A stretch of 57,941 nt of DNA from positions 1 to 57,941 of the forward strand of contig VXRN01000050.1 in assembly GCA_009838465.1 (NCBI GenBank), given 5' to 3'. Positions within the stretch are counted from its first letter, which is position 1, and each line of letters starts with the position of its first letter. The position numbers and the translations under genes were made by a program. The notes beneath the pieces are model-generated. The model made no database searches and was not told where the DNA came from. It was given only the letters and a program-made list of their open reading frames with translations. Positions 37,755 through 46,297 of this stretch are shown in pieces. The DNA is from Dehalococcoidia bacterium (lineage in GTDB: Bacteria > Chloroflexota > Dehalococcoidia > Lucifugimonadales > UBA1123).

Positions 37755-38160
37755 GAACTGCGTCGGCCTCGGTGCGTTAGGGCAGAAGTCATGCACCCGT
37801 CGGGCTGCACGCGACGACCAGGCCAGCTCCTGTCCAACTGCGGTACCGGGGATTCAGGATCAAGAAGAATCGCACCGCGGGATCGCGGTTGATATCCTTT
37901 AGCGTCGGAGCGGAAGGCGAGTCCTCTGGAACATTCCCAGAGGCCTCCCATCGTTGGTTACCCGTCCCAAGGGGCTGAACCACAGCTACGAGACAGACAT
38001 CCGAGTCAGTAGAATACCCGGATACACGTCCCATTACGCCACTGACGAATCACGCCCTAACACCAAGTGGCGCCAGATCAGTATCCACCCGCGGCGGTCT
38101 ACGTTCAGCAACTCCCAGTGTGGGGTCAGCTCCTGCTGAAACACACCACACCGGAAGTTG
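37755..38160. other. Gap between antitoxin-like gene and repeat array
   Basis: About 400 bases; short frames only, none recognised. Confidence 0.4.
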
Positions 38161-38240
38161 CCATCCTTGCCGGACCCGACCTGACCTCGCCTCACCTCGC
38201 CACGCCAGACCTGGCCAATCCTCGCCAAGCCACGCCTCGG
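38161..38240 (-). repeat. Degenerate pentanucleotide array (NNNGG)n
   Basis: On the minus strand about sixteen consecutive five-base units all end in GG: CGAGG, CGTGG, CTTGG, CGAGG, ATTGG, CCAGG, TCTGG, CGTGG, CGAGG, TGAGG, CGAGG, TCAGG, TCGGG, TCCGG, CAAGG and a last partial unit. The first three positions vary while the GG keeps strict phase. A five-base period cannot be coding. It begins three bases after the final TAA of the interrupted gene. Confidence 0.75.
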
Positions 38241-38242
38241 TG

Positions 38243-38842
38243 TTATTCTACCTCGGCAGAGGCGATGGTCGCCTCGAAACGTCCATACTGGCCGGACTTA
38301 TCCGGCCGCCAGTCGCCAAGGCCTATGCGCCGTCCGGCGATGTCCATCTACCTTTCCATCTGGGCGACATCGACCAATTCAGGGTCGGTATCCACATCGA
38401 ACTCGCATGACCAGGGCACGTCGAACATGGCGCGCGTAGACATTACTCTGCTCCTGTTGATGACAACGGGAACGGTGAACTGGCAGTTCTTTATCAGGTC
38501 CTCGATGTTCTCACCATACCGACCTGCGTCGTACTCGAAGCGCGAGCCGGTCACCACCAGTCCCTCGCGCACCTGTGGTCCCTGCCTCAGCTTCCGCGCA
38601 GCAGTTTCGATACAGGAACGGAACGCCGCCGGCGGGATGGTAGGCCGTCCTTCGGGGTCGAGCCAGAAGCTTGTGAGGCAGTCGAGCTGCCTGAGTCGCT
38701 CCTCGTCTGCAGCAGTTCTGTTGGATCCGCGCTTTCTTGTGATCTCCGCCTTTTCGATGTTGGCAGCGATTGAGGGGTCCATCCCTGCCGCGCTGTGCAT
38801 GATGATTGGCTGAGTTCCTTCGATCCTGACAATTTGTAGCAT
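38243..38842 (-). pseudogene. Uncharacterised phage-like gene interrupted by an amber codon
   Basis: The ATG at 38842 (MLQIVRIEGTQPIIM) follows GGGAGG ten bases upstream. The frame runs 164 codons to a TAG at 38350-38348 (after VDVAQMER). It then continues in the same frame for 34 coding-like codons (MDIAGRRIGLGDWRPDKSG, then QYGRFEATIASAEVE) to a TAA at 38243. The post-stop part reads like the natural end of the same family (IGLGDWRP...YGRFE). Other landmarks are IPPAAFRSCIETAARKLRQG and GLVVTGSRFEYD. The family resembles uncharacterised phage or mobile-element proteins. Either the stop is a mutation or it is read through. Confidence 0.6.
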
Positions 38843-39393
38843 CTCTGTATTGCCTCCCTGAATCCTCTCATGAATGTGAATATGTCGTTGCCCACGCGCG
38901 TGTATCGCCTCAGCGTCGTCGCTATCAGGTGGCACTGGACGCAGAGGGCGACTAGATCGTCAGGGACGGTATCTTCCACCTTGGGATAGATTTCCGCCCA
39001 GTGGTGCCCTTCGGCCGCGGGCCTCTGGCCACAGAACTGGCAGACCCCGCTGGACCTGGCGAAAGCTGCCGCACGCACGGCGAGATATGAAGGGTGAATT
39101 CTGTTGTAACTTCCCTGGGAAGGGCGGCCAGAAACGCCGGGGCTGGCTTTCGGAGAAGGAGACTGTGGCGACGTGTGCGTCTCATTACTTCGATTGTCGA
39201 GAGTCTCCGGTTCGCCGACTCTCACCTCCGCCGGGAGAAGATTCTCTCGGGATTCCACAGCGTCAGGCCCAACTTCTATGGGTTCGCCGTCCACATGCGG
39301 TGGTTGTTTCAGCGGGCGTTCGAGGCCACTGGCGACCTCGGAGGCTGCCCGCCGCCGCGGGTTCGCACCCCACGGGAGCTCTTTCTGATACAA
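38587..39393 (-). CDS. HNH-like zinc-binding protein, probably stop-lost
   Basis: 268 codons from a TTG at 39393. The first 110 residues are low complexity (Pro, Ser, Glu). Residues 115-165 look like an HNH nuclease: CQFCGQRPAAEGHHWAEIYPK with two CxxC-type cysteines and the HH pair, then DLVALCVQCHLIATTLRRY with the second CxxC. The last 85 codons overlap the next gene in another frame and read as Ser/Arg/Gln-rich nonsense from about FREAIQRCY on. I think the true end was near 38842 and the stop was lost. It lies downstream of a small HTH gene on the same strand. Confidence 0.5.
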   Translation of the reverse strand: MYQKELPWGANPRRRAASEVASGLERPLKQPPHVDGEPIEVGPDAVESRENLLPAEVRVGEPETLDNRSNETHTSPQSPSPKASPGVSGRPSQGSYNRIHPSYLAVRAAAFARSSGVCQFCGQRPAAEGHHWAEIYPKVEDTVPDDLVALCVQCHLIATTLRRYTRVGNDIFTFMRGFREAIQRCYKLSGSKELSQSSCTARQGWTPQSLPTSKRRRSQESADPTELLQTRSDSGSSTASQASGSTPKDGLPSRRRRSVPVSKLLRGS

Positions 39394-39461
39394 TTGCTTC
39401 CGCCTTTCGGGCGCGCTTGTCCTCTGGCCGTCAACCCTGGTCAGGCGCGCTCGTTGGTTTC

Positions 39462-39722
39462 TTACTCTCTGACTGCCACCTCTACCTGCGAACGCAGTAC
39501 ATAGCGCCGGCGTCCACGTCGGGCCTTCACCCAGCCGGAGCCAGGTTGATCTATCTGTTTCACGAATCCGACACGGGTGAGTCCCAGCAGCTCGGCAGCC
39601 TGAGGAACTGACATCCAGTCTCGTGTGATTATTCCCTCGTCCGTAATCTCGTCGCCACCTTCAATGACCAAAGGACGCCTTCGTGTCGGCACGTCAATTC
39701 CCCATACCCTTTTCGTAACCAC
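39462..39722 (-). CDS. Small helix-turn-helix (excisionase-like) protein
   Basis: 86 residues; GTG start at 39722. The C-terminal 50 residues carry a MerR/excisionase-type HTH: WMSVPQAAELLGLTRVGFVKQI, then a wing with GWVKARRGRRRYVLRSQVEVAV. It is 68 bases upstream of the HNH-like gene on the same strand. Such proteins direct excision or control small element operons; consistent with a mobile-element remnant. Confidence 0.6.
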   Translation of the reverse strand: MVTKRVWGIDVPTRRRPLVIEGGDEITDEGIITRDWMSVPQAAELLGLTRVGFVKQIDQPGSGWVKARRGRRRYVLRSQVEVAVRE

Positions 39723-40356
39723 TATGTAGGCGATAACACCCTGTTACGAAACTACTAACTACTATACATAATGAAGGCTGCTACTGCAAGCCCATTTCTA
39801 CAGTTCATCCGGACTGGTGCTGCTGTCGCCCGGTGGCCAGCCGCACCGGCCGTGTCGGAATCAAAGTCTGAGTCCGCTGTTTCCCTGGTCGAACTCTGGG
39901 GCCGCAGGCCAGATTTCCAACATTTGCCACCCGCTTCCCTATCCTCTCCGTCGTCCTTGGCAGTTACAAGTATCAAGCATATATGTTACTAGAGAATTGC
40001 GTTAGCCTCCTACCTCAAAATTGACCGTGTTATTCCCACAAGGAACAGCACGGTCGCGACATGCTTGCAGAGGGCCGCAACCAGCGAGCACTCAAGGCCG
40101 TTGAGCACGCCAACACCACACCGATGCGTCTCGCCATAATCGAGGACGACCACACGCGTCATCCTCTCTACATTAAAAGGCAACTGAAGCCCGTACCCTA
40201 CATACCACCGACACCCGGAGGACAACCACTACGAAAACACCCGAACCACGAGAGAAATGGAGGCACAATAGGACTTTCCAGTAGAAATTGCTTCACCCGG
40301 TGTGCAGCGATGCCCGAGGAACTAAAACCACTGGGTAACTTCGACCGCGACCGGCT
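39723..40356. other. Gap without recognised gene
   Basis: About 630 bases between the HTH start and the end of the ATPase gene. The 193-codon plus-strand frame at 40061-40642 has no family features and half of it is antisense to the ATPase. Upstream of the HTH gene the DNA is AT-rich (39755-39775), a likely promoter area. Confidence 0.4.
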
Positions 40357-41541
40357 TCAATACTCTGCCGCGGATGTTATTCGGAGCATAAACTCATCAA
40401 ACATCGGAACGGTAAACGCGGTATCACCGTGGCTCGGGCTCCACACCATACCCTTTCGAATCAGATGGGACCGGGTGGGCGCCAGAGAACTCACCTCACG
40501 CGACATAACCTGTGCAATATCGCCCGATCGATGGGGACCTGCACCCAGCGTTGCCATCGCGTTCAGGTATCTTCTCTCTGAGGGCGTGAGCCTGTCGAAG
40601 CGGACGAGGAAGAAACTCTGGTCGAGGTCTGCTATAGCCTGAGCGGAAGCCGCGGGAAAACTTTCTGATGTAATGGGAGAGCTTTCTGCAACGTCCCACA
40701 GGTGCTTGCCCCAAATCTGCAGGAAATACGGGTATCCCTCCGTCCTGTCGACGATGGCATCGAGGACATCAGGTTCTATTTCCACCCCTTCACACAACGC
40801 AGGCCTGTAAATGGCGGCCTTCGCATCTTCGCGCGACAATGGACCAATCTCAGGAAAATCAAATAATCTTTCGGCGTAGGACTTGGCATTGCCCATCGCG
40901 CCTCTGAGTTGGGGCAGACCTGCTCCGACTAATGTCACGGGCAACCGTCTCTGGGCGACCCTATGCAGCGCGGTTATCAGCGCGGCCAACTGGTCCTCTG
41001 CGACATATTGAAGTTCGTCTATGAATAGCGCAACGCAACTGTCCGCCGCTTCCGCCGCAGTTCCCACGACTTCAAAGAGGTCCTGCAGGTCCGTCTCGAG
41101 TTCGCCATTGTCTGCAAGGCCTGGTTCGGGATCGAAGTCAAGGCCAACCTCAATATCCTGATACTTCACCTTTAGCGCACTCGCAAATCCCGCAAGCGCT
41201 CTCAAGCCTCTCTGGGCCTGTGCTTTTACCGCCTCCCGATTCGAGAGTCTTATCAGTGCAAAACGTAACTGAGGCGCTATCATCGAGGGTAAGGAACGCT
41301 GTTCCGGGGCCTCTATCCGCAGAGGGATGATCCCGTTGGCCTCAGCGTCTTCACTGATCCGGTCAAGCAGCACGGTCTTGCCGACGCCGCGCAATCCCAC
41401 GAGCACAATGCTCTTGCTCGGCCGGCCAAGCCTGATTCTCTCAAGAGCAACTCGCGCAGTCTCCCTGAGCCGGTCGCGTCCGACCATCTCTGGCGGACGA
41501 GTACCCGCGCCTGGCGCGTATGGATTGCGAATTGGGTCCAT
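40357..41541 (-). CDS. AAA-family ATPase (ORC/STAND-like)
   Basis: 394 residues; ATG at 41541. Walker A is GLRGVGKT (49-56); Walker B is VALFIDELQY near residue 170; a sensor-1 region is LPVTLVGAGLPQL. Then come a lid domain (FDFPEIGPLSREDAKAAIYRPAL, YPYFLQIWGKHLWD) and a C-terminal winged helix (FFLVRFDRLTPSERRYLNAMATLG). This is the AAA_16/ORC-like layout often seen in mobile elements for DNA-binding ATPases. It is monocistronic. A large palindrome directly upstream is a natural site for self-control or for the protein to act on. Confidence 0.8.
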   Translation of the reverse strand: MDPIRNPYAPGAGTRPPEMVGRDRLRETARVALERIRLGRPSKSIVLVGLRGVGKTVLLDRISEDAEANGIIPLRIEAPEQRSLPSMIAPQLRFALIRLSNREAVKAQAQRGLRALAGFASALKVKYQDIEVGLDFDPEPGLADNGELETDLQDLFEVVGTAAEAADSCVALFIDELQYVAEDQLAALITALHRVAQRRLPVTLVGAGLPQLRGAMGNAKSYAERLFDFPEIGPLSREDAKAAIYRPALCEGVEIEPDVLDAIVDRTEGYPYFLQIWGKHLWDVAESSPITSESFPAASAQAIADLDQSFFLVRFDRLTPSERRYLNAMATLGAGPHRSGDIAQVMSREVSSLAPTRSHLIRKGMVWSPSHGDTAFTVPMFDEFMLRITSAAEY

Positions 41542-41557
41542 CTACTCAGTTTATACT

Positions 41558-41600
41558 AAGGTTAGCTAGTTTACCAATCTCTGATAAACTAGCTAACCTT
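41558..41600. promoter_or_regulatory. 43-bp palindrome upstream of the AAA ATPase
   Basis: Perfect 16-bp arms AAGGTTAGCTAGTTTA (41558-41573) and TAAACTAGCTAACCTT (41585-41600) around an 11-base centre. Four more bases pair outside after two mismatches. It lies 17 bases upstream of the ATPase ATG. No T-run follows on either side, so it is more likely an operator or recombination/replication site than a terminator. Confidence 0.65.
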
Positions 41601-42352
41601 GCTATATATGAGTGGCAACTATGCGGGGGATTGTCATGCCTACTATCGGATCAACTCCAAAATCATATCTCCAAGAGAAGACCGGCGGGAATTGGAAAAC
41701 AAGCGTACATAGCTGTTCCTCTGCATGAATATGCCCCTTGATTCTGGGCAGACCGAGCGGGGGACTCCTGCACAGGATTTCTTGATTTCTTAGAGACTCA
41801 GGGCTAATGCAATTCTCCAAAATGTAACGTCTGTCTTCTGGCTGAAGTGAAGACCAAGCTTGCCCAGCACCGTAGACATCATACAGACATGGACCTCCTC
41901 GTACTTCAAGGTCCGACCCGGCGATAACGAATAGCTGTTTTTTGTCGGAGTCAGGCCTGGCCCCCAGCCAAAATTACGGTCCAATAGAAGCCCGACCTTC
42001 TGGGATGGACTATAAGACACACGCCGAACCTGCACAACCTCGCTGACAAGTCGGAAGACGCGGGATTGGCCCCGACGGCAGACGGTAGTCTGGGATCCAT
42101 CGCACTGAAGTCGGGCGAGTTGGCGACTGCACTGGATATTATGACATGTCAGTAAGTTACCCGGACCTCGGCGGATATACGTACTCCCCTGGATGACGTT
42201 TGGTTCGATACAACTCACGCCCTCACCGCGAGGGCTTGCAGCGATGGTACCGCCTCTTGGCGGAGCGCACCTCAATTCGAAGTCCTGTGGCCGAAGGTAC
42301 ATCCCCGTGGCCCTGAGTCTCTCCGGTCGATTTCACACGCCTGCTGATCTTG
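41601..42352. other. Gap without recognised gene
   Basis: About 750 bases between the palindrome and the iterons. A 170-codon minus-strand frame (41790-42302) has no recognisable family and poor ribosome context. I see nothing else. Confidence 0.4.
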
Positions 42353-42420
42353 AAATTGCTAACATTTTGCTAACAATTTGCTAACGTGCTGAACCGGACT
42401 CAACGGGACTGAACAGGATT
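42353..42420. repeat. Two adjacent iteron sets (3 x 11 bp and 3 x 10 bp)
   Basis: Three tandem 11-mers: AAATTGCTAAC (42353-42363), ATTTTGCTAAC (42364-42374), AATTTGCTAAC (42375-42385), sharing TTGCTAAC. Eight bases later come three 10-mers: GAACCGGACT, CAACGGGACT, GAACAGGATT (42391-42420). Periods near one helical turn suggest protein-binding sites, such as integrase arm sites, beside the integrase relic. Confidence 0.65.
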
Positions 42421-42503
42421 AAGACCGCCGAATTCGAGGGGATTAGCTACGAAATGCCACTAAAGAGGGAGGAAAAGGGCCTATCTGGAAGGCTCGCACC
42501 GCA

Positions 42504-42542
42504 TTAGGAAACCGGTGCTCTATCCTCCTGAGCTACAGGGGT
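42504..42542 (-). pseudogene. tRNA-Arg (CCT) 5-prime half, integration-site remnant
   Basis: Reading the minus strand from 42542: acceptor strand ACCCCTG, TA, D-arm GCTC-AGGAGGATA-GAGC, A, anticodon stem CCGGT and loop TTCCTAA with anticodon CCT. After the loop the pairing fails (TGCGG cannot match CCGGT) and no T-arm or matching acceptor strand is found. The tRNA is therefore broken at the anticodon loop, the usual crossover point for tyrosine recombinases. Confidence 0.65.
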
Positions 42543-42780
42543 ACGGTCTGTTTTTATAGCTAATTCGGCGTTGAATTGAGAGGCAAGAGACGCCTGATCT
42601 TGTTTTTGTGCACCATTTTGTGCACCAACACTGTGGAACTGCCTCTCGAATGCCTCAGCCGCAGCGACGTCCATCTCCCTCAACACGTGAGAGTAGATGT
42701 CCATCGTGGTCGCAATTGTACTATGTCCGAGCTTCTCTTGTACAACCTCGCATACTTGCGGAGACCTTTCTGCAAATATC
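42504..42780 (-). pseudogene. Tyrosine recombinase (integrase), C-terminal relic
   Basis: About 90 codons with the last catalytic block of phage-type integrases: VCEVVQEKLGHSTIATTMDIYSHVL, including the LGHS motif and the nucleophile Tyr in DIYSHV. The core with the catalytic Arg and Lys is missing. The upstream end merges into a GC-rich hairpin repeat at 42784-42803, so the apparent ATG there is not native. The frame ends TPVAQEDRAPVS with its TAA formed by the tRNA anticodon loop, which is how integrases often end inside their target tRNA. Confidence 0.75.
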
Positions 42781-42783
42781 GCC

Positions 42784-42803
42784 ATGCCCGTGAAAGCGGG
42801 CAT
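42784..42803. repeat. REP-like hairpin
   Basis: ATGCCCG-TGAAAG-CGGGCAT. This form is a widespread dispersed bacterial repeat. It truncates the integrase relic. Confidence 0.55.
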
Positions 42804-42914
42804 CCAAGGGCGGGGTGGACGGTGCGATTAGCCCCGTCTATCCTGTACAATCATTTCTGATTTATTCTGATTTCTGACGTGTGTTACGCACGGATTCATA
42901 GTGGGAGGTGTGTC

Positions 42915-44390
42915 GTGCCACTAATTCCCAAGGTGATGAGTACCCAGCATCCGGACAACGCTTCACCTGCGCCCTTTGCAGACGATACCGGTGTGCTGAG
43001 GGGAGACGGAGAGGTGGAGGAAGCAGTGGACGTGTTCGCGCTGGGCTGCGATGAGCAGATGTGGGACTCTGAGGGGAAGGAAGCGGACAATCAGGTTGTG
43101 CGCAAGCTGCTCACCGGATACCCCGACTTCTTCCAGGACGACATCCGGCTCGGCGCTGACGTGGCGCTTACGCTGCGTGTGCCCAACCCGCGTGTCGAGC
43201 GGGACATGCGGAAGTCTATGGTCGAGGCGCTCCAGAGCGTGTCTTCTTCCTGGGACATGGCGGAGGGCTTCTATGGCGACGGGCACGTCGCGCCGATCCA
43301 GGAGGTGATACTCCCGCTTACGACGTCCGCTGAAGAACTCTCTATGGTCGAAGCCTACTATCGGAAGGTAATCGTAGGACAGGAAGACCAGGCGGTACTC
43401 GGCGGACAGTCGGTCAAAGACTGGGTGGGGGAGTTCTACCCGAAGAGCATTCGGGTGATCCCGCTGATCGAGGACATGGAGCACCTATTCTACTGCGACC
43501 TTATCGTCGAGGAGTACCTCCGGGACAGGGACCTGCCGTACCAGAGGGTGTTCCTCGCGAGGAGCGACCCGGCGCTGAACTATGGGATGGTTGCCGCCGA
43601 GCTGATCCTGAAGGTGGGGTTGCTGCGACTGCACAACCTGGAAGTGAAGCTGGGATTGCCGCTGTATCCGATCATCGGGGCAGGCTCCGCGCCGTTCCGA
43701 GGCCATTTGGGGCCTACTAACGTGGAGCGTTCGCTGGCGGAGTATCCGAGTGCCCAGACGTTCACTGTCCAGTCCGCGTTCAAGTACGACTACGACAGAG
43801 ACACCGTTAGAGACGGCATAGCGAAGATACTCGCCCACGAGCGTACCGATCCTGTGTTCATAGACCAGGACCGGGCGAAGGAGATCATAGATAAGTCCAC
43901 CGAGGAGTACCAGGCGCGGGTGCGGGACCTGACCGGCGTCATCACGTCGGTGTCGGCGCACGTGCCCAGGCGACGCGAGCGCAAGATGCACGTTGGACTG
44001 TTCGGTTACGGACGCTCTCTCGACGGTGTGGGTGGAGTCACCCTCCCCAGGGCCATCGGATTCGCGGCGTCGCTGTACTCCATTGGCGTTCCTCCGGAGT
44101 TACTGGGACTTGCCTGCCTGGACGAGAGTGATCTCGAGTTTATCCGGGATGTTTATCCCAATATGGATGAAGACCTGCGCGTAGCCCTGAGCTTCACTAA
44201 TGAGCGGAACGTGAGGGAGTTGTTGGGCGACACCTACATGAGTGTGGTTGGGCAATTCACGGACGAGTTGGACCGTGTCCATGAGGGGCTGACAAGCGCG
44301 ATCTGGGCCAGCGTGGGCAACGAGGAGATGGCGACGCACAGGTTCCACTTCGTTGAAGAGGCTGCCCAGCTTCGTCACTTCCTCGGTTAA
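42915..44390 (+). CDS. ppcA: Phosphoenolpyruvate carboxylase, archaeal type
   Basis: 491 residues. The GTG at 42915 is chosen because GGGAGG lies six bases upstream and the protein then opens with the family's IPKVMSTQHPDNA. The enzyme adds bicarbonate to PEP to give oxaloacetate, replenishing the citric acid cycle. Length and motifs (GFYGDGHVAPIQEVILPL, PLYPIIGAGSAPFRG, FTVQSAFKYDYD, VGLFGYGRSLDGVGGVTLPRAI) fit the short archaeal PpcA form rather than the 900-residue bacterial form. In bacteria this form is known from few lineages. It is the first core-genome gene right of the island. Confidence 0.92.
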   Translation: MPLIPKVMSTQHPDNASPAPFADDTGVLRGDGEVEEAVDVFALGCDEQMWDSEGKEADNQVVRKLLTGYPDFFQDDIRLGADVALTLRVPNPRVERDMRKSMVEALQSVSSSWDMAEGFYGDGHVAPIQEVILPLTTSAEELSMVEAYYRKVIVGQEDQAVLGGQSVKDWVGEFYPKSIRVIPLIEDMEHLFYCDLIVEEYLRDRDLPYQRVFLARSDPALNYGMVAAELILKVGLLRLHNLEVKLGLPLYPIIGAGSAPFRGHLGPTNVERSLAEYPSAQTFTVQSAFKYDYDRDTVRDGIAKILAHERTDPVFIDQDRAKEIIDKSTEEYQARVRDLTGVITSVSAHVPRRRERKMHVGLFGYGRSLDGVGGVTLPRAIGFAASLYSIGVPPELLGLACLDESDLEFIRDVYPNMDEDLRVALSFTNERNVRELLGDTYMSVVGQFTDELDRVHEGLTSAIWASVGNEEMATHRFHFVEEAAQLRHFLG

Positions 44391-44466
44391 TTCGTCGTCG
44401 GACCGCCTGGATAATCCACCGTTCCTGGATTTATCGTGTTGTCGCCAGTTCTGTACGCGAGGATTG

Positions 44467-44496
44467 TTGACCCTTCATCGAATAGGTGTCTATAAT
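44467..44496 (+). promoter_or_regulatory. Promoter upstream of purF
   Basis: TTGACC (44467-44472), 18-base spacer, perfect TATAAT (44491-44496). Same boxes and spacing as the hsd promoter. Predicted start near 44503, about 230 bases before the purF coding frame. Confidence 0.6.
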
Positions 44497-44546
44497 CTGT
44501 GTGCAATCGACAGCCTTGGGTGTGTGACCATAATCACCTGGGGAAC

Positions 44547-44642
44547 ATGAATGCGCGGACGGTAGCGAAGTTCTTGATGCTGCAAGAAATAAGTCAGGGC
44601 AAATATAGCCCTGTTCGGCCTACAATCATCCTATCCAAATAA
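44547..44642 (+). CDS. Possible 31-residue upstream peptide
   Basis: A short frame from the first ATG after the promoter (MNARTVAKFLMLQEISQG, then KYSPVRPTIILSK) ending in TAA. It is in another frame than purF. It could be a leader peptide. No homologue known to me; the ribosome site is weak (GGGGAAC). Confidence 0.25.
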   Translation: MNARTVAKFLMLQEISQGKYSPVRPTIILSK

Positions 44643-44730
44643 GGGTGAAGGCTCAGCCTTCCTTGAACCGAGGGAGCGTAGTCGCATCAGTCCCTATAGC
44701 CCTCACGGCGAATATCCGCCACAGACGGAC

Positions 44731-46221
44731 ATTTCTGTAAATCACGAAGATGCAGATCTGCGGTGGACGGGCACAACTCCCACGTCCCCCGACGGTCCAC
44801 GCGAGGCCTGCGGAGTAGTCGGTGTCTATCACAAGAGCGGCGATGCCGCCCGGGTCGCCTTCTTCGGTGTTTACACACTTCAGCATCGCGGACAGGAGAG
44901 CGCCGGCATAGCGTCGGCAGACGGCGAGCGTATCCGCGTTCGCACCAAGATGGGCTTGGTCACCCAGTCATTCTCCGAAAACGACCTTGACGACCTGCCC
45001 GGACATCTGTCCATCGCACACACCCGTTACTCCACAACCGGCTCCAACCGCATCGTCAACGCCCAGCCAATTGTCGCGCGCGGCCCCGACGTGGAACTCG
45101 CTCTGGCGCACAACGGCAACGTGATCAACGCGCTCCAACTGCGCCGTGAAATGGAAGACCGCGGCTTTCGATTCGAAGGTACGAACGACTCCGAGATAAT
45201 TGCCAGTGTCCTGGCCAACGCCCCCGCTCAGAACTGGGGAGAGCGCATTTCATACCTGATGCGTAGGCTCCAGGGCGCATACTCTCTCACTGTTCTTACG
45301 AAGGACGGGCTTCTCGGAATCAGGGATCCTCTGGGCGTCAGGCCGCTGTGCATCGGCAAGCTGAACGGCAACCCGGATGGCGAGGTCAGCGGGTGGATAA
45401 TCGCCTCCGAGTCCTGCGCCCTGGACCACGTGGGGGCCGAGTACATCAGGGATATAGAACCCGGCGAGGCCGTGCTTGTTGACGACAATGGGTTCAGAAC
45501 GGTCAAGAGCTCGGATAATCCTGATCAGCGTTCGAGCTGCATCTTCGAGAATATCTATTTCGCCCGTCCAGACAGCGTCCTCGACGGAAGGCTCATATAC
45601 AACGACCGCCTGCGAATGGGCGCCGAACTTGCCCGTGAGCACCCGGTACATGCCGACATGGTGATAGGTGTGCCTGATTCGGCGACCGCCGCCGCCGTTG
45701 GCTACGCGCAGGAGTCCGGTATTCCCTACGGAGAGGGTCTGGTCAAGAACCGCTATGTGGGGCGCACATTCATCGAGCCCAACCAGCGTCTCCGAGATCT
45801 GGGGGTGAGGCGAAAGCTCAACGTGCTTCCAGGCCTCATTCGTGGCAAGAGTCTCGTCGTCGTTGACGACAGCATAGTTCGCGGCACCACTACTCCGCAC
45901 GTGGTCAGACTGCTCCGACGCGGCGGAGCGAAGGAAATCCACCTGAGGATAACCGCCCCACCCATTACCTCCACCTGCCACTTCGGGGTAGATATGGCTA
46001 CCAAGGGAGAGCTGATAGCCGCAAATTCCTCGGTAGAGGAGATACAGCAATTGGTGGGCGCCGACTCGCTCGGATATCTGAGTGTTGCAGGTCTGCTCCG
46101 CGCCGCCAACGGATCGGCAGACCGCTTCTGTCTCGGATGCTTCACCGGAGAGTATCCCATCCCCGTACAGCTTGAAATGGACAAGCTCGTCATGGAAGTC
46201 CAGGAAGTCAGCGCTGACTGA
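44731..46221 (+). CDS. purF: Amidophosphoribosyltransferase
   Basis: First step of purine synthesis: PRPP plus glutamine to phosphoribosylamine. The mature N-terminus is Cys at 44809 (ACGVVGVYHKSGDAARVAFF), the glutaminase nucleophile, so coding must extend upstream of the ATG at 44950. Between the in-frame stop at 44590 and 44950 there is no ATG, GTG or TTG. I set the start at an ATT (44731) as a guess; the propeptide would be about 26 residues (ISVNHEDADLRWTG...). The PRPP loop is VVDDSIVRGTT, and the late cysteines FCLGCFTGEYPIP fit the Fe-S-containing Bacillus type. Non-standard start, or a recent start loss. The N-terminal boundary is uncertain, the identity is not. Confidence 0.85.
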   Translation: MSVNHEDADLRWTGTTPTSPDGPREACGVVGVYHKSGDAARVAFFGVYTLQHRGQESAGIASADGERIRVRTKMGLVTQSFSENDLDDLPGHLSIAHTRYSTTGSNRIVNAQPIVARGPDVELALAHNGNVINALQLRREMEDRGFRFEGTNDSEIIASVLANAPAQNWGERISYLMRRLQGAYSLTVLTKDGLLGIRDPLGVRPLCIGKLNGNPDGEVSGWIIASESCALDHVGAEYIRDIEPGEAVLVDDNGFRTVKSSDNPDQRSSCIFENIYFARPDSVLDGRLIYNDRLRMGAELAREHPVHADMVIGVPDSATAAAVGYAQESGIPYGEGLVKNRYVGRTFIEPNQRLRDLGVRRKLNVLPGLIRGKSLVVVDDSIVRGTTTPHVVRLLRRGGAKEIHLRITAPPITSTCHFGVDMATKGELIAANSSVEEIQQLVGADSLGYLSVAGLLRAANGSADRFCLGCFTGEYPIPVQLEMDKLVMEVQEVSAD

Positions 46222-46231
46222 GGGTATATCC

Positions 46232-46290
46232 CCCTCTCCCTTGATGGGAGAGGGCTAGAGCCTGCCCCGTACCACGATACGGGGGTGAGG
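46232..46290. repeat. Double-hairpin intergenic repeat between purF and purN
   Basis: CCCTCTCCC-TTGAT-GGGAGAGGG (46232-46254) followed by CCCCGTA-CCACGA-TACGGGG (46265-46284) and GTGAGGGTGA. The last part supplies the purN ribosome site. A degenerate copy lies at 49711-49748. Confidence 0.6.
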
Positions 46291-46297
46291 GTGATCG

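Noticed and set aside
40061..40642. 193-codon plus-strand frame
   Set aside because: Half is antisense to the AAA ATPase; no recognisable domain.
42480..42544. Intact tRNA-Arg gene
   Set aside because: Anticodon stem does not close and no T-arm or 3-prime acceptor strand matches, so only the 5-prime half is real.
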